From assembly GCA_947493695.1 (NCBI GenBank), contig CANLSF010000002.1:124001-188000 (forward strand): a stretch of DNA of 64,000 bases. The letters are read 5' to 3'. The DNA is from an uncultured Kiloniellaceae bacterium. Its GTDB lineage: Bacteria; Pseudomonadota; Alphaproteobacteria; Kiloniellales; Kiloniellaceae. The notes beneath the pieces are model-generated. The model was given only the letters and a program-made list of their open reading frames with translations. It had not been told where the DNA came from and made no database searches. Shown piece by piece: positions 18,446 through 27,206 of this stretch (its first letter is position 1; every line of letters begins with the position of its first letter). A program made the translations under genes and the position numbers.

Positions 18446-19132
18446 TTAAGCAGCAGCCGTGCGCTGGCTTAAGCGTATAAAGGTCGTTTCGCCGGCGTCG
18501 GTCGCGTGCTGACGTGCCAGATCCTCTGCATGCCTGCCCTGACTGCTCATGATGGCGTCGGCGATTTCCCGGTGCTCAGACCAGGCGCGCTGACGGTAAT
18601 CGGGATCTTCCAGGACGATGCGCATGGAGCGCTGGAAGTGCGGCCAGGAGGGCTGCACCATCTCGGCAATCGCAGGGTTGCCCGAAAGCGTATAGACCGC
18701 CCGGTGAAAGTTCACATCGGCGTCGACCAGCTTGCGGATGTCGTTGGCCTTCACCGCCGCATCGCCGATCTCGAGCGCTTCCTCCAGCGGCGCGCGCTCC
18801 TCGGCCTTCAGGCCACCGAAGATGGCGCGCCCTGCCGCAAGGCCCGCCGCCAGTCCGTCGATCGCGCCACGCACCTGATAGAGCGCCCGGATCCGATCCG
18901 CATCGATCGGCGCCACCATCAGGCCACGCCGTCCGCGCTCGATCACGAGCCCTTCATGCTTCAGCAGAGCCAGAGCATGACTGACCGGCTGGCGCGACAC
19001 ACCGAGCTTCTCGACCAGATCGTCCTGAACCATGGCCTCGGACTCCGTCAGGTCGCCCATCAGGATCGCGCCCTTCAGCGCCTCATAGACTTCTTCGACA
19101 AGGTCGGGTTTCTGCCTGATTTGCTGAATCAT
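18446..19132 (-). CDS. FCD-domain GntR transcriptional regulator
   Basis: The 228-residue protein has a wHTH at about residues 10-75 (MVQDDLVEKLGVSRQPVSHA, then EGLVIERGRRGLMVAP). A C-terminal FCD domain carries the metal-ligand motifs DVNFHRAVY, SEHREIADAI and ARQHATDAG. It is upstream of the PhyH and SAF-oxidoreductase genes on the same strand and likely controls them. Two direct repeats just upstream of the start are candidate operators. Confidence 0.87.
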   Translation of the reverse strand: MIQQIRQKPDLVEEVYEALKGAILMGDLTESEAMVQDDLVEKLGVSRQPVSHALALLKHEGLVIERGRRGLMVAPIDADRIRALYQVRGAIDGLAAGLAAGRAIFGGLKAEERAPLEEALEIGDAAVKANDIRKLVDADVNFHRAVYTLSGNPAIAEMVQPSWPHFQRSMRIVLEDPDYRQRAWSEHREIADAIMSSQGRHAEDLARQHATDAGETTFIRLSQRTAAA

Positions 19133-19139
19133 AATTTTC

Positions 19140-19188
19140 GAATTCCATATTCAAAATTTCGAGTCCCATGAACGGAATTCAGTATTCA
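19140..19188. promoter_or_regulatory. Direct repeats upstream of GntR, candidate operator
   Basis: GAATTCCATATTCA (19140-19153) and GAATTCAGTATTCA (19175-19188) are near-identical 14-mers spaced 35 bases start to start. They lie immediately upstream of the GntR start in AT-rich DNA. The shared pattern GAATTCnnTATTCA suggests paired binding sites. Function is inferred. Confidence 0.45.
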
Positions 19189-19349
19189 TTAATTCTTGAT
19201 GGAAGTCAAAGCGATTTTTGGAGCGATCAAAAACTCACTTAAAGCATGAGAAATCACCCTCATAAAATTGATAATAAACAATATTATCGATTCTGGATCG
19301 AACAGAAATTACGATTTCACCGCGCTGGCGGCGGCTCACCATCACGCGG

Positions 19350-20261
19350 TCACTTGCGAACCGCGATCACGCCGGCAAGAACAATAAGCGCGATCCCCGA
19401 CAGGCTGACCGCATCTGGCGCTTCGGCAAAGAAGACGAAGCCCCAGATCACGGCAAACCCGACATAGGCGAAATCGAAGGTCGCGACCACAGAGGACGGC
19501 CCGGCCTGATAGGCAATCGCGGTGCCGATGCTGGCGGTAAGAATCGCAACGGCGAGAAGAACAATTGCGATCAACTCGCTGCCGCCCATCGGAGTCCAGG
19601 ATGCAGAGAGGAATGACGATGAGGCACTTACGTCGATCAAGAGTCCGCTCAGCAGAGCACCCGCCAGTCCGACTGCAATGAATGTGAGATTGAGCACGCC
19701 CGAGAGGACCAGGGGGTGTTCGTCCCGGCACTTCGTCCGCGTCAGGATCATGGCGAGGGCATAAAGCATCGCAGAGAGCAGAGGCAAAAGCGCATAGAGA
19801 TTGAAGTCACCCGCCGTTGGCTTAAGAACAAGGGCGACACCGCCGAAGCCGAGCAGAACCGCCAGCCAGCCGAGCTTCCCCACCTTCTCATCGACAAAAA
19901 GCGCCGAGAAAAGCGTGATGAAGATGGGCAGGGTGTAAAAGGACGCGGCCGCCACAGAGAGCTCCAGATGGGGCAGCGAGATATAGTAGACAACCCACAT
20001 CACCGCCAACATCAGACTTCTGAGTGCTGTCCAGCCCAAGGCGCGAGGGCGCAAGGAGATCTGACGGAACCAGACCTTGAGAACTATGAGCACAACGGGG
20101 ATCGCAAGCAGCGAGCGCAGCACGAAAATCTGCCAAACCACCAGATCGGCGCTCACCTTCTTGATCAGGGCATCCCCCAGGGACAGCATCAACACCGTCA
20201 GGAGAATGGCGGAGATGGCGAGCAGGAGGTTGTCTTTCCGGGTTTCAGTTGCAGCAGTCAT
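19350..20261 (-). CDS. EamA/DMT-family transporter
   Basis: The 303-residue inner-membrane protein has ten predicted membrane segments in two EamA repeats (about residues 15-145 and 160-300). The first ends near AASFYTLPIFITLFSALF and the second near AYVGFAVIWGFVFFAE. Such proteins export or import small metabolites; the substrate is unknown. It is divergent from a LysR gene at 20360, which probably regulates it. Confidence 0.87.
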   Translation of the reverse strand: MTAATETRKDNLLLAISAILLTVLMLSLGDALIKKVSADLVVWQIFVLRSLLAIPVVLIVLKVWFRQISLRPRALGWTALRSLMLAVMWVVYYISLPHLELSVAAASFYTLPIFITLFSALFVDEKVGKLGWLAVLLGFGGVALVLKPTAGDFNLYALLPLLSAMLYALAMILTRTKCRDEHPLVLSGVLNLTFIAVGLAGALLSGLLIDVSASSSFLSASWTPMGGSELIAIVLLAVAILTASIGTAIAYQAGPSSVVATFDFAYVGFAVIWGFVFFAEAPDAVSLSGIALIVLAGVIAVRK

Positions 20262-20320
20262 AAGGCCTCAGGTCATTATAGGTAACTCTGCATCGAACCT
20301 ATATCCTGCTAAGCTGTTGC

Positions 20321-20330
20321 GTAAATTTAC
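20321..20330. promoter_or_regulatory. Palindrome in the EamA-LysR divergent region
   Basis: GTAAATTTAC is a perfect 10-base palindrome in the 98-base region between the divergent EamA and LysR genes, 30 bases before the LysR start. It is a candidate LysR binding core. It is too short to be decisive. Confidence 0.3.
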
Positions 20331-20359
20331 TTCTCATCCAATATGCATTACTTTAAGTT

Positions 20360-21262
20360 ATGAAAAATCTTCGAAACACTCTGCCCCCGCTCGCCAGCCT
20401 TCTGCCTTTCGAAGCTGCGGCGCGGCTGGGCAGTATCACCAAAGCGGGCGCCGAGCTTGGCCTGACACAGGCCGCCATCAGCAAGCAGATCCGGGCCCTG
20501 GAAGAAAACCTCGGCACGGTGCTTTTTGAACGGCGCAATCGGGCGGTCCACCTAACCGAGGATGGCCGGGAACTCGGGCGTCTGCTGTCGGAAGCCTTTG
20601 ACTCGGTCAGCGCCTTTTCGGAAGACCTCCGCCAGAAGAAGAGCGAGGGGGAGGTCGTGCTTCGTTCGCAGCTTTGCGAGGGGCTCTACTGGTTATTGCC
20701 GAGGTTGTCAGGTTTTTATCAACAGCACCCGGACGTCGCAGTGCGTGTTTCGACCTCGACCCAGCCGATCAGCGAAAGCAGCGAGCGCTTTGATCTGGCA
20801 TTGCAGACGACGGGCCGGAACAGCGGAAGCGCCGAACTGGCCTTTACCGCAAGGGATGAAGTCATGCCGGTCTGCAGCCCCAGGTATCTGGAGGACCTGA
20901 CCACCCCGCTTTCCATCAGCGAGCTTCCGCAGCAACGACTGCTCCATCATAAGATCGAACCCCAGGACTGGGTAGACTGGGACACCTGGCTGGATCGCCT
21001 GAACATCGGTTTCCGGGTCGGGCAGAACGGGGCGGTCTTCGACAGCTATCCCATGATGATGCAGGCAGTTCTGGAAGGGTATGGCATCGCACTCGGTTGG
21101 CGCCGCACGGTCGATCACTACCTGAACTCCGGCATCCTGGTCCGGCCGTTCGCGGAGAGCCTTGTCCTACCCGACAGCCTTTCGATCTATAAATCAGGCA
21201 AGCGCCAGATGCGCAAAGGCGCCGCCACCTTGCTGAAATGGCTGGAGCGCGAGCTCACCTAG
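20360..21262 (+). CDS. LysR-family regulator, GcvA-like
   Basis: The 300-residue protein opens with a LysR HTH (residues about 10-65: SLLPFEAAARLGSITKAGAE, then QAAISKQIRALEENLG). The PPLASLLPFEAAARLGS start is typical of the GcvA subgroup. The effector domain covers about 90-295. It is transcribed away from the EamA transporter and likely controls that gene. Confidence 0.9.
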   Translation: MKNLRNTLPPLASLLPFEAAARLGSITKAGAELGLTQAAISKQIRALEENLGTVLFERRNRAVHLTEDGRELGRLLSEAFDSVSAFSEDLRQKKSEGEVVLRSQLCEGLYWLLPRLSGFYQQHPDVAVRVSTSTQPISESSERFDLALQTTGRNSGSAELAFTARDEVMPVCSPRYLEDLTTPLSISELPQQRLLHHKIEPQDWVDWDTWLDRLNIGFRVGQNGAVFDSYPMMMQAVLEGYGIALGWRRTVDHYLNSGILVRPFAESLVLPDSLSIYKSGKRQMRKGAATLLKWLERELT

Positions 21263-21503
21263 TCCGAGGAGAACAATGGGTTCCCTGCAACAGCCCCACC
21301 CAAAGCATGTGTGGTTTTTCGCTTAGGTTGGAACTGCGTCCGGAGATGCGCAGTTTAGCGCCCAGCCTCACATCATGGAGTTTGAATCCAACACTACTCG
21401 TCAGTCGTTTCATTCATGAAACGCTTCTTCCAATAGCGTTCATTGAGTTGGTCCGCCCTACCGCGAAGGATAAGCCTTCAGAAACGGACGAGCGGAGACG
21501 GGC

Positions 21504-22490
21504 ATGAAAGTGTTGGGACAGAATGTTGCATCTATCGGTATGGGTTGCTGGGCCATCGGAGGACAGTTTTTCTCAGGTGAGACACCGCACGGCTTCCCCG
21601 ATGTCGATGACACGGAATCAAGAAGAACCCTCCGAGCCGCCATCGATTGTGGCGTTCGCGTCTTTGACACGGCGGCTGTTTACGGCGCGGGTCATTCTGA
21701 GCGGTTGCTTGGTGAAGTACTGAAAGATCAGGCGGATGCGGTCATCGTCTCCAAGCTTGGAACCGCGATAGATGAAGATCGTCGCCTGGTCCTGCAGGAC
21801 GAAACCGAAGCAAAGGATGTCATGCCAGCGATAGACGCAAGCCTGAAACGGCTGAACCGGGATCGCGTTGACATCATGCTGCTGCATCTCAACGCGCTCC
21901 CCATTGAGACGGCCCGGCCAATTTTTGAAGAGATGGAAAAGGCCCGGCTTGCGGGCAAACTGCGCGCATACGGCTGGAGCACCGACTTCCCTGAGAGCGC
22001 CAAGGCTATGTTGGATCTGGAGGGCTTTATCGGCATTGAACACGCCATGAATCTCTTCGTCGATGTGCCAAGCATCCAAGCGACGGTAGAGCAGAAGAAT
22101 CTTGTCGCCCTGCTGCGCTCGCCCCTGGCGATGGGGCTGCTGACTGGCAAATACAACAGCTCCACCAAAATGCCGGCGGCCGATGTCCGGTCTGTTAACA
22201 ACAGTAAGCGGGATTACTTTCACGACGCGAAACCCGCACCGGCGCATCTGCGCAATCTGGACGCCATCCGCGACATCCTGCAAAGCGACGGACGCACCCT
22301 GGCCCAGGGCTCGTTGTGTTGGTTACTGGCCAAATCCGACTGCAACCTGCCCGTTCCCGGCGCGCGCAGCGTTAAGCAGATTGAAGAGAACGCAGGCGCG
22401 GCTGACTTTGGCCCCCTGCCCGCCACTGCAATGGCCGAGATTGAAGCCTTGATCGAGCGCGCCCCAGAAGGCCCGCCCCGCGCGAGATAG
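21504..22490 (+). CDS. Aldo-keto reductase
   Basis: The 328-residue TIM-barrel oxidoreductase carries the AKR catalytic tetrad: D55 and Y60 (FDTAAVYGAG), K84 (VIVSKLGT) and H128 (IMLLHLN). The cofactor end has PVPGARSVKQIEENA, where R and K grip NADP. No partner genes are evident: the LysR lies 241 bases upstream and an ABC exporter is convergent. Substrate unknown. Confidence 0.9.
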   Translation: MKVLGQNVASIGMGCWAIGGQFFSGETPHGFPDVDDTESRRTLRAAIDCGVRVFDTAAVYGAGHSERLLGEVLKDQADAVIVSKLGTAIDEDRRLVLQDETEAKDVMPAIDASLKRLNRDRVDIMLLHLNALPIETARPIFEEMEKARLAGKLRAYGWSTDFPESAKAMLDLEGFIGIEHAMNLFVDVPSIQATVEQKNLVALLRSPLAMGLLTGKYNSSTKMPAADVRSVNNSKRDYFHDAKPAPAHLRNLDAIRDILQSDGRTLAQGSLCWLLAKSDCNLPVPGARSVKQIEENAGAADFGPLPATAMAEIEALIERAPEGPPRAR

Positions 22491-22587
22491 ATTTACGTCG
22501 GTTCCTGAAGTGCGCCGGGCACGGCAGCTTCACTTCACAGCGCCCCCTGCATGCCAGGACAGGCACCTGACGCTCTTCCGGTCCATC

Positions 22588-24435
22588 TCACCCTGCCTCG
22601 GCAACTTCGTCCATGCCCAGGAAGCCGCCGGACTGGCGTTCCCAGAGGCGGGCATAGAGTCCGCCCTGACGCAGCAGTTCCTCGTGACTGCCCTGCTCGA
22701 CAATACGGCCCCGGTCCAATACCACCAGCCGGTCCAGCGCAGCGATGGTCGAAAGGCGGTGCGCAATGGCGATCACGGTGCGTCCGGCCATGAGGTTTTC
22801 CAACTGCCCCTGGATCGCGGCTTCGACTTCGGAATCAAGCGCCGAGGTCGCTTCATCCAGCACCAGAATGGGCGCGTCCTTCAGGATCACCCGGGCGATG
22901 GCGATGCGCTGCCGCTGACCGCCGGAGAGCTTCACGCCGCGCTCGCCGACCTGCGCGTCATAACCGCTCCGGCCCTTCCGGTCGACCAGATCCGGAATGA
23001 ACTTTGCGGCCTCGGCAAGCTCTGCCGCGCGGCGCATTTCGGCCTCGCTGGCATCCGGACGGCCATAAACGATGTTGTCGCGGATAGAGCGATGCAGCAG
23101 TGAAGTGTCCTGCGTCACCATGGCGATATGGCTACGCAGGCTCGACTGCGTCACAGCGGAAATATCCTGATCGTCGATCAGGATCCGCCCGCCTTCCAGG
23201 TCGTAGAAACGCAGCAGGAGATTGACGAGCGTCGATTTTCCGGCCCCGGAGAGCCCGACCAAACCTACCTTCTCGCCGGGTTTGACATCCAGCGAGAAAT
23301 CCTCGATCACGCCACTCTCTTTACCGTAGTGGAAGCGGACCTTGTCGAAACGCAGCGCCCCCTGAGGCACACGCATTTCTGAGGCGCCTTGCCGATCCAG
23401 AACGTCGTTGGGCTGCGAGATGGTCTCGACGCCGTTCTCCACGGTGCCGATATTCTCGAAGAGGTTGGTCACCGTGCGCAGGATCCAGCCGGACATCTGG
23501 CTCAGCCGGATTACCAGACCGATGGCGATGGCGATAGCACCGACCGTGATGCCGCCGTCCAGCCAGAGCAGGATCGACTGACCGGCCACTGCGGTCAGCA
23601 GCAGAGAGTTCAGCAGCATCAGGATCGCCGTCATGCCGAAGATCGAACGCATCAGCCGGCGAAAGGCATGGGTGTGCCAGCGCATAGTCTCGCCGGTGAA
23701 CTCGTCCTCGTGCTCGGTGTGGGCGAAGAGCTTCACCGACTGGATGTTGGTATAGCTGTCCACAACCCGCCCGGTGAGGGCCGAGTTGGCTTCCGACAGT
23801 GATGCCGCGCGGTTGCGCACCGGCGGCACCATGAAAATGATGACCGCGACATAGCTGACCATCCAGATCACAATCGGCACCATCAGACGCCAGTCCAGAC
23901 CAGAGAAAAGAAACAGCGTTCCAACCAGATAGATGACCAGCAGCCAGACGCCGTCGATCACATTGATCACGGCTTCGCGTAGCGCATGCCCGGTCTGCAT
24001 GACCTTCTGCGCCACGCGCCCGGCGAAGTCATTCTGAAAAAAGGACAGGCTCTGACGCAGCACATAGCGGTGATTGCGCCAGCGCACCCGGTTGGTCAGT
24101 CCCGGCGAGAGGGTGAGCGTGATCAAGCCGCGGGCAATGAGCGTCGCGATCGGCCGCACCACGATGGCGATGAAGGCCATCAACCAGAGCATGGTGCCAT
24201 GGGTTTCCAGAAAGGACTCACGGTCGGTCGAGGCCATCCAGTCCACGAGCACGCCGAGAAAAGCATAGAGCGCCAGATCCGCCATCGCCGCAATCCCCGA
24301 GACGATCAAGGTCACCGCCAGCAGACCTTTGATGGGCAGGAGATAATGCTCGAAAAACGCTTTCACCCGCGCAGGCGGCTGCACAATGGCCGAGGGTGCG
24401 AGGGGATCAAAAAGGCGTTCGAAAAAGGCGTACAT
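22588..24435 (-). CDS. ABC exporter, fused membrane and ATPase domains
   Basis: The 615-residue half-transporter has a type-1 exporter membrane domain (about residues 40-340, six segments) followed by an ATPase (about 365-600). The ATPase shows Walker A GLSGAGKSTL, signature KLSGGQRQR, Walker B ILVLDEATSALD and H-loop IAIAHRLST. It would act as a homodimer or with a partner; the substrate could be a lipid, drug or peptide. An in-frame GTG at 24498 gives a 21-residue longer form; ATG 24435 fits the family better. Confidence 0.9.
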   Translation of the reverse strand: MYAFFERLFDPLAPSAIVQPPARVKAFFEHYLLPIKGLLAVTLIVSGIAAMADLALYAFLGVLVDWMASTDRESFLETHGTMLWLMAFIAIVVRPIATLIARGLITLTLSPGLTNRVRWRNHRYVLRQSLSFFQNDFAGRVAQKVMQTGHALREAVINVIDGVWLLVIYLVGTLFLFSGLDWRLMVPIVIWMVSYVAVIIFMVPPVRNRAASLSEANSALTGRVVDSYTNIQSVKLFAHTEHEDEFTGETMRWHTHAFRRLMRSIFGMTAILMLLNSLLLTAVAGQSILLWLDGGITVGAIAIAIGLVIRLSQMSGWILRTVTNLFENIGTVENGVETISQPNDVLDRQGASEMRVPQGALRFDKVRFHYGKESGVIEDFSLDVKPGEKVGLVGLSGAGKSTLVNLLLRFYDLEGGRILIDDQDISAVTQSSLRSHIAMVTQDTSLLHRSIRDNIVYGRPDASEAEMRRAAELAEAAKFIPDLVDRKGRSGYDAQVGERGVKLSGGQRQRIAIARVILKDAPILVLDEATSALDSEVEAAIQGQLENLMAGRTVIAIAHRLSTIAALDRLVVLDRGRIVEQGSHEELLRQGGLYARLWERQSGGFLGMDEVAEAG

Positions 24436-24665
24436 CACTTGGCTTTCTGGCGGTTCTCTGGTGGTTTCCCGGCGTTGGTGGCTTCGGTAGTGTTTCACGC
24501 TCTTGACGTAAAGGGCGATGCGCTGACGACAGCAGAGCCCCTGACGCAGGCCGGAGACTGACGCACAGTCAAACGATCAAGGTCTGAAAAAGAGATAAGT
24601 TGGAGACACCGGCAGGGCGAGACCGGCACTAAAATAACACTAGCACAGGGGCTGACGAATGTCGA

Positions 24666-24918
24666 ACAAATCCGGAACATGATATCACGCCGGAGTTTGC
24701 ATACCGAAGCCGGGTTCCCTCACCTAAATTGCCATTCGGCACAGCGTTTTCTTCTCGAGCGCATCTGCCCTCTCACTGCTAACGTTGAAGGAGAAAGAGC
24801 GTTGTTGCATGAGGTCGACGGTCTATAACGGTCTATATGAGATATCTAAAAATTGAGTGTGGCCCACAAAATGAGAAAGAGAAAAGCCCGGATCTGGTGG
24901 CTCGAAATCGATAACGAG
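24666..24918 (+). repeat. Segmental duplication, decayed copy
   Basis: This segment is a diverged copy of 26596-26914. Shared landmarks occur in the same order: ACAAATCCGGAACA, CGCCGGAGTTT, TTCCCTCACCTAAA, CACAGCGT versus CGCAGCGT, GAGGTCGACGGTCTATA versus AGGATCGACGGTCTATA, the start ATGAGATA, GGCCCACAAAA and GCCCGGATCTGGTGGCT. Relative to the other copy it has a roughly 74-base deletion inside the gene and a small tandem duplication (CGGTCTATAA) before the ATG. Confidence 0.8.
24837..24914 (+). pseudogene. Decayed copy of the gene at 26759
   Basis: The reading frame starts MRYLKIECGPQNEKEK, matching MRYLEIDWGPQNEDEK of the intact gene at 26759. It then jumps to DNA corresponding to residues about 41-52 of that gene, read in another frame, and stops after 25 residues. 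A roughly 74-base deletion at a short A-rich match explains the frame change. It is not expected to make a working protein. Confidence 0.75.
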
Positions 24919-25066
24919 AGATTACTGAAATGAGCGAAAGGCTCTAACCTTGATTGCGCGCTAATCTCCCCGAAGAAGCGAAAGTCTCTCTCTTCGGGAA
25001 AACGATAGTGTATAAGTACTGAAAAATACATCTGAGCACTCCAACTTGGAAATGCCGACGGAGACG

Positions 25067-25681
25067 ATGCAGCTCCTACCCACAGTTATCACCCATAACT
25101 ACCATCCGGATCGAGGTGCACTGCAAAACCTTTGCGATCTTCCGCACTGCGAGGCTGTGGCAATTCTGGAGGAGATAAACACGTCGCGTCAGGTTCCTCT
25201 TAAAGCGAACTATCTTGAGCGAAGACAGAAGACCGAACGCTGGCTGTATGGCGAACGAACGAGAAAGCTCGGCCAACCTCTGCTTAAGCATCCGATCTAC
25301 TTTTTTCTAGGTGACTTCGCTGACGGCCTGGACTCTTCACGGCCAACATCGTTGGTGATCCCGCTGGCGGCGCTGCCGCCTAAAGTCCTGACCTTCACCT
25401 ACACAGACAGCATGGCGAGCCTGCCTTTAGCGACTGAGGAAATTCATAAGAGAGGTTGTATGCCGTACCACGGGCAAGTCTTTACATTGAAAGAAATCAA
25501 GGACGTTGTCGCGGAGTTTGGCTTGCCGGATCGAGAGAACAAGCCTGCTGCTCACACAAGCTGCGGCAGTTTCATCGAAGTACAGATTTGGGATGACCAG
25601 CCACTGCTGAAGTACATATCAACTCAGCGGTCGATCAGCTCCGAGCCCTCGCTCAAACTTCGCACGTCGTTCGCTGGTTGA
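25067..25681 (+). CDS. Orphan protein of unknown function
   Basis: The 204-residue product starts at ATG 25067, with CGGAG just upstream; in-frame TTG 25046 and ATG 25052 are possible earlier starts. It has no signal peptide or membrane segment. The text (MQLLPTVITHNYHPDRGALQ, then CEAVAILEEINTS) looks like a real soluble protein, and a conserved-looking HGQVFTLKEIKDVV segment is near residue 145. The codon and base composition is less GC-rich than the flanking core genes. I recognise no family, and no neighbour explains it. Confidence 0.65.
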   Translation: MQLLPTVITHNYHPDRGALQNLCDLPHCEAVAILEEINTSRQVPLKANYLERRQKTERWLYGERTRKLGQPLLKHPIYFFLGDFADGLDSSRPTSLVIPLAALPPKVLTFTYTDSMASLPLATEEIHKRGCMPYHGQVFTLKEIKDVVAEFGLPDRENKPAAHTSCGSFIEVQIWDDQPLLKYISTQRSISSEPSLKLRTSFAG

Positions 25682-26073
25682 AGGAACACGGGGTCAGGTC
25701 CGAATCTGTGCCCCACATGTTGAGGCAATATACACAAACCCGGGCCTGACCTCGCCCGCACAGATTGATGGTAATTTGAAGAATCTATGGCGGGAACTTC
25801 GATTGGAATCTGTTTAATTGCCAGAGGCCGAGGTGCGGGTGTTAGCGACATTTACTGAACTGGTCAGGTTCAGAAACCTTTAATTCGGTGCAGTGTAACA
25901 ACTGGCTCGAACCCAAGCTTGTCAGACCCACAGCCCATATTTTCGCACACACACAGCAAGTCCTCCAGTTCACGCTACAGCCTCTTCAGCAAACACTTGT
26001 CTGGACAGCGAGATTGATTGAGCCGGAGAACGTCTCTAGTTTTCGAGGTCAACATGCTACCTGGGGATATACG
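25682..26073. other. Gene-poor spacer with a dyad repeat
   Basis: This 392-base stretch holds the first dyad repeat (25690-25752) and a partial match GGTCAGGTTCAG near 25862. No gene is visible; the frame running from 25888 into the next gene is probably untranslated leader. Confidence 0.4.
25690..25752. repeat. Dispersed dyad repeat, copy A
   Basis: GGGGTCAGGTCC opens the element and GGGCCTGACC closes it as an inverted complement. Between them lies a conserved core, CTGTGCCCCACATGTTGAGG. Copies at 28035 and about 29251 share GGTCAGGnCC, TTGTGC and GTGTTGA in the same order. The pattern resembles REP-type elements that begin GGGGTCAGG; that is recalled, not checked. Confidence 0.65.
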
Positions 26074-26535
26074 ATGAAACGCCTATTTTTAGCCATTGCC
26101 ATCGGATTGCTGGCAGCGCCGGCATTTGCTCAAGACAAAAATGCGCTCGCCATACAGTACGTAAAGATGCCCGAGATTCAGAACATGATGACCGAGATGT
26201 TCTCTCCGAGCGCCATGGGAAATCAAATCGCCGCAAGTTTGCCTGCCAGCGTCGGGTTGAGCGAAGATCAAAAACAACGGATTGGCGTTCTGATGTCGGA
26301 AGCTATGAATGAATTACGTCCGAAGTTGGAGGAGTTGATGGTTTCCAACCTTGATGACTCGTTTAGCATAGCGGAATTACAGGCCTTGATTGACTTTTAC
26401 TCCTCCGAACATGGTGCCGCAGTGATGAGAAAAATGAGCCCGTTCATGGCCGGTGTAATGAGCCAACTTCACCCAGAGATGCAGGCCCTACAGAGAAAAG
26501 TTGGACCGGAAATCGCAAAAATTTTACAAGAGTAA
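26074..26535 (+). CDS. Secreted DUF2059-type protein
   Basis: The 153-residue protein has a Sec signal (MKRLFLAIAIGLLAAPAFA, cleavage before QDK). The helical mature domain resembles DUF2059, with SIAELQALIDFYSSEHGAAV near residue 108. This family is periplasmic and of unknown function. An in-frame start at 25888 would add 62 residues with no domain-like character, so ATG 26074 is preferred. Confidence 0.8.
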   Translation: MKRLFLAIAIGLLAAPAFAQDKNALAIQYVKMPEIQNMMTEMFSPSAMGNQIAASLPASVGLSEDQKQRIGVLMSEAMNELRPKLEELMVSNLDDSFSIAELQALIDFYSSEHGAAVMRKMSPFMAGVMSQLHPEMQALQRKVGPEIAKILQE

Positions 26536-26595
26536 ATTACAGGTACAAGCAAGGGCCAAAGCATAACCACAAGGTCAGGGGTCGCTGCCCCGATC

Positions 26596-26914
26596 ACAAA
26601 TCCGGAACAGACATCGCGCCGGAGTTTACACACCCGGTTCGGCTTCCCTCACCTAAAATTAGCATCCCACGCAGCGTCTTCTTTGCAAGCACATCTCCCC
26701 TCTTGCTGCTAACCTTGAGGAGGAAAGAGAGAGTCGTTGCATAGGATCGACGGTCTATATGAGATACCTGGAAATCGATTGGGGCCCACAAAACGAGGAC
26801 GAGAAAATCCCGTGGTGGGCCAAGCTGCTCATATGGATCTTACCCGCAGCCAATCCGGACCTTGAAACCGATATAGGCAAAGCCCGGATCTGGTGGCTTG
26901 AAATCGATGACGAG
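26596..26914 (+). repeat. Segmental duplication, intact copy
   Basis: This is the copy that keeps an open gene (26759-27136) and its leader; see the decayed copy at 24666-24918 for landmarks. Homology ends near GACGAG within the gene. The two copies lie about 1.9 kb apart in the same direction, flanking the orphan at 25067 and the DUF2059 gene. Confidence 0.8.
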
Positions 26915-27136
26915 GGATCACCTCGAAGAGAGATCGGCTTTGACGTCGATGGCTCGCCCATCGTCCTCGGTCCCATCGAGGGAAACTTCGGATATCTGAT
27001 TGATGCTTCGGATGACTGGAGCGACTCTGAAGCAGACTCGCTCGAAGCCGCTAAAAAGTTCAATCAGGTTTGGATATCTCTATGGCCTAAGTTTGCGGAG
27101 TTGGACCAGCGGAATCGTCCCAAAGAGGCACCTTAA
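26759..27136 (+). CDS. Orphan acidic protein, 125 residues
   Basis: The product starts MRYLEIDWGPQNEDEK and contains WWAKLLIWILPAANP (about residues 19-33), a short hydrophobic patch. A beta-rich region with repeated acidic motifs follows (WWLEIDDEGSPRREIGFD, then SPIVLGPIEGNFGYLID), and a helical C-terminus. It looks like a small immunity-type or SMI1-like fold, but I cannot place it in a family. The N-terminal part exists as a decayed duplicate at 24837. The SD is weak (AGGA about 12 bases upstream). Confidence 0.6.
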   Translation: MRYLEIDWGPQNEDEKIPWWAKLLIWILPAANPDLETDIGKARIWWLEIDDEGSPRREIGFDVDGSPIVLGPIEGNFGYLIDASDDWSDSEADSLEAAKKFNQVWISLWPKFAELDQRNRPKEAP

Positions 27137-27206
27137 TAAAGCTGCGCCTGCAAAAATTCGACGAAACCATTAAAAGTGACAAAATTGGCACTCGAAAGTC
27201 AGTGAC

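Larger units (their letters stand above)
24436..25066. other. Gene-poor spacer with decayed repeat
   Basis: This 631-base region separates the ABC exporter from the orphan at 25067. It holds the decayed first copy of a duplicated segment (24666-24918). Otherwise I see no gene. The right part becomes AT-rich and may carry the promoter of the next gene. Confidence 0.4.

Noticed and set aside
19246-19467. 73-residue frame running into the EamA gene
   Set aside because: Most of it is antisense to the end of the EamA gene; it has no SD and no domain-like sequence.
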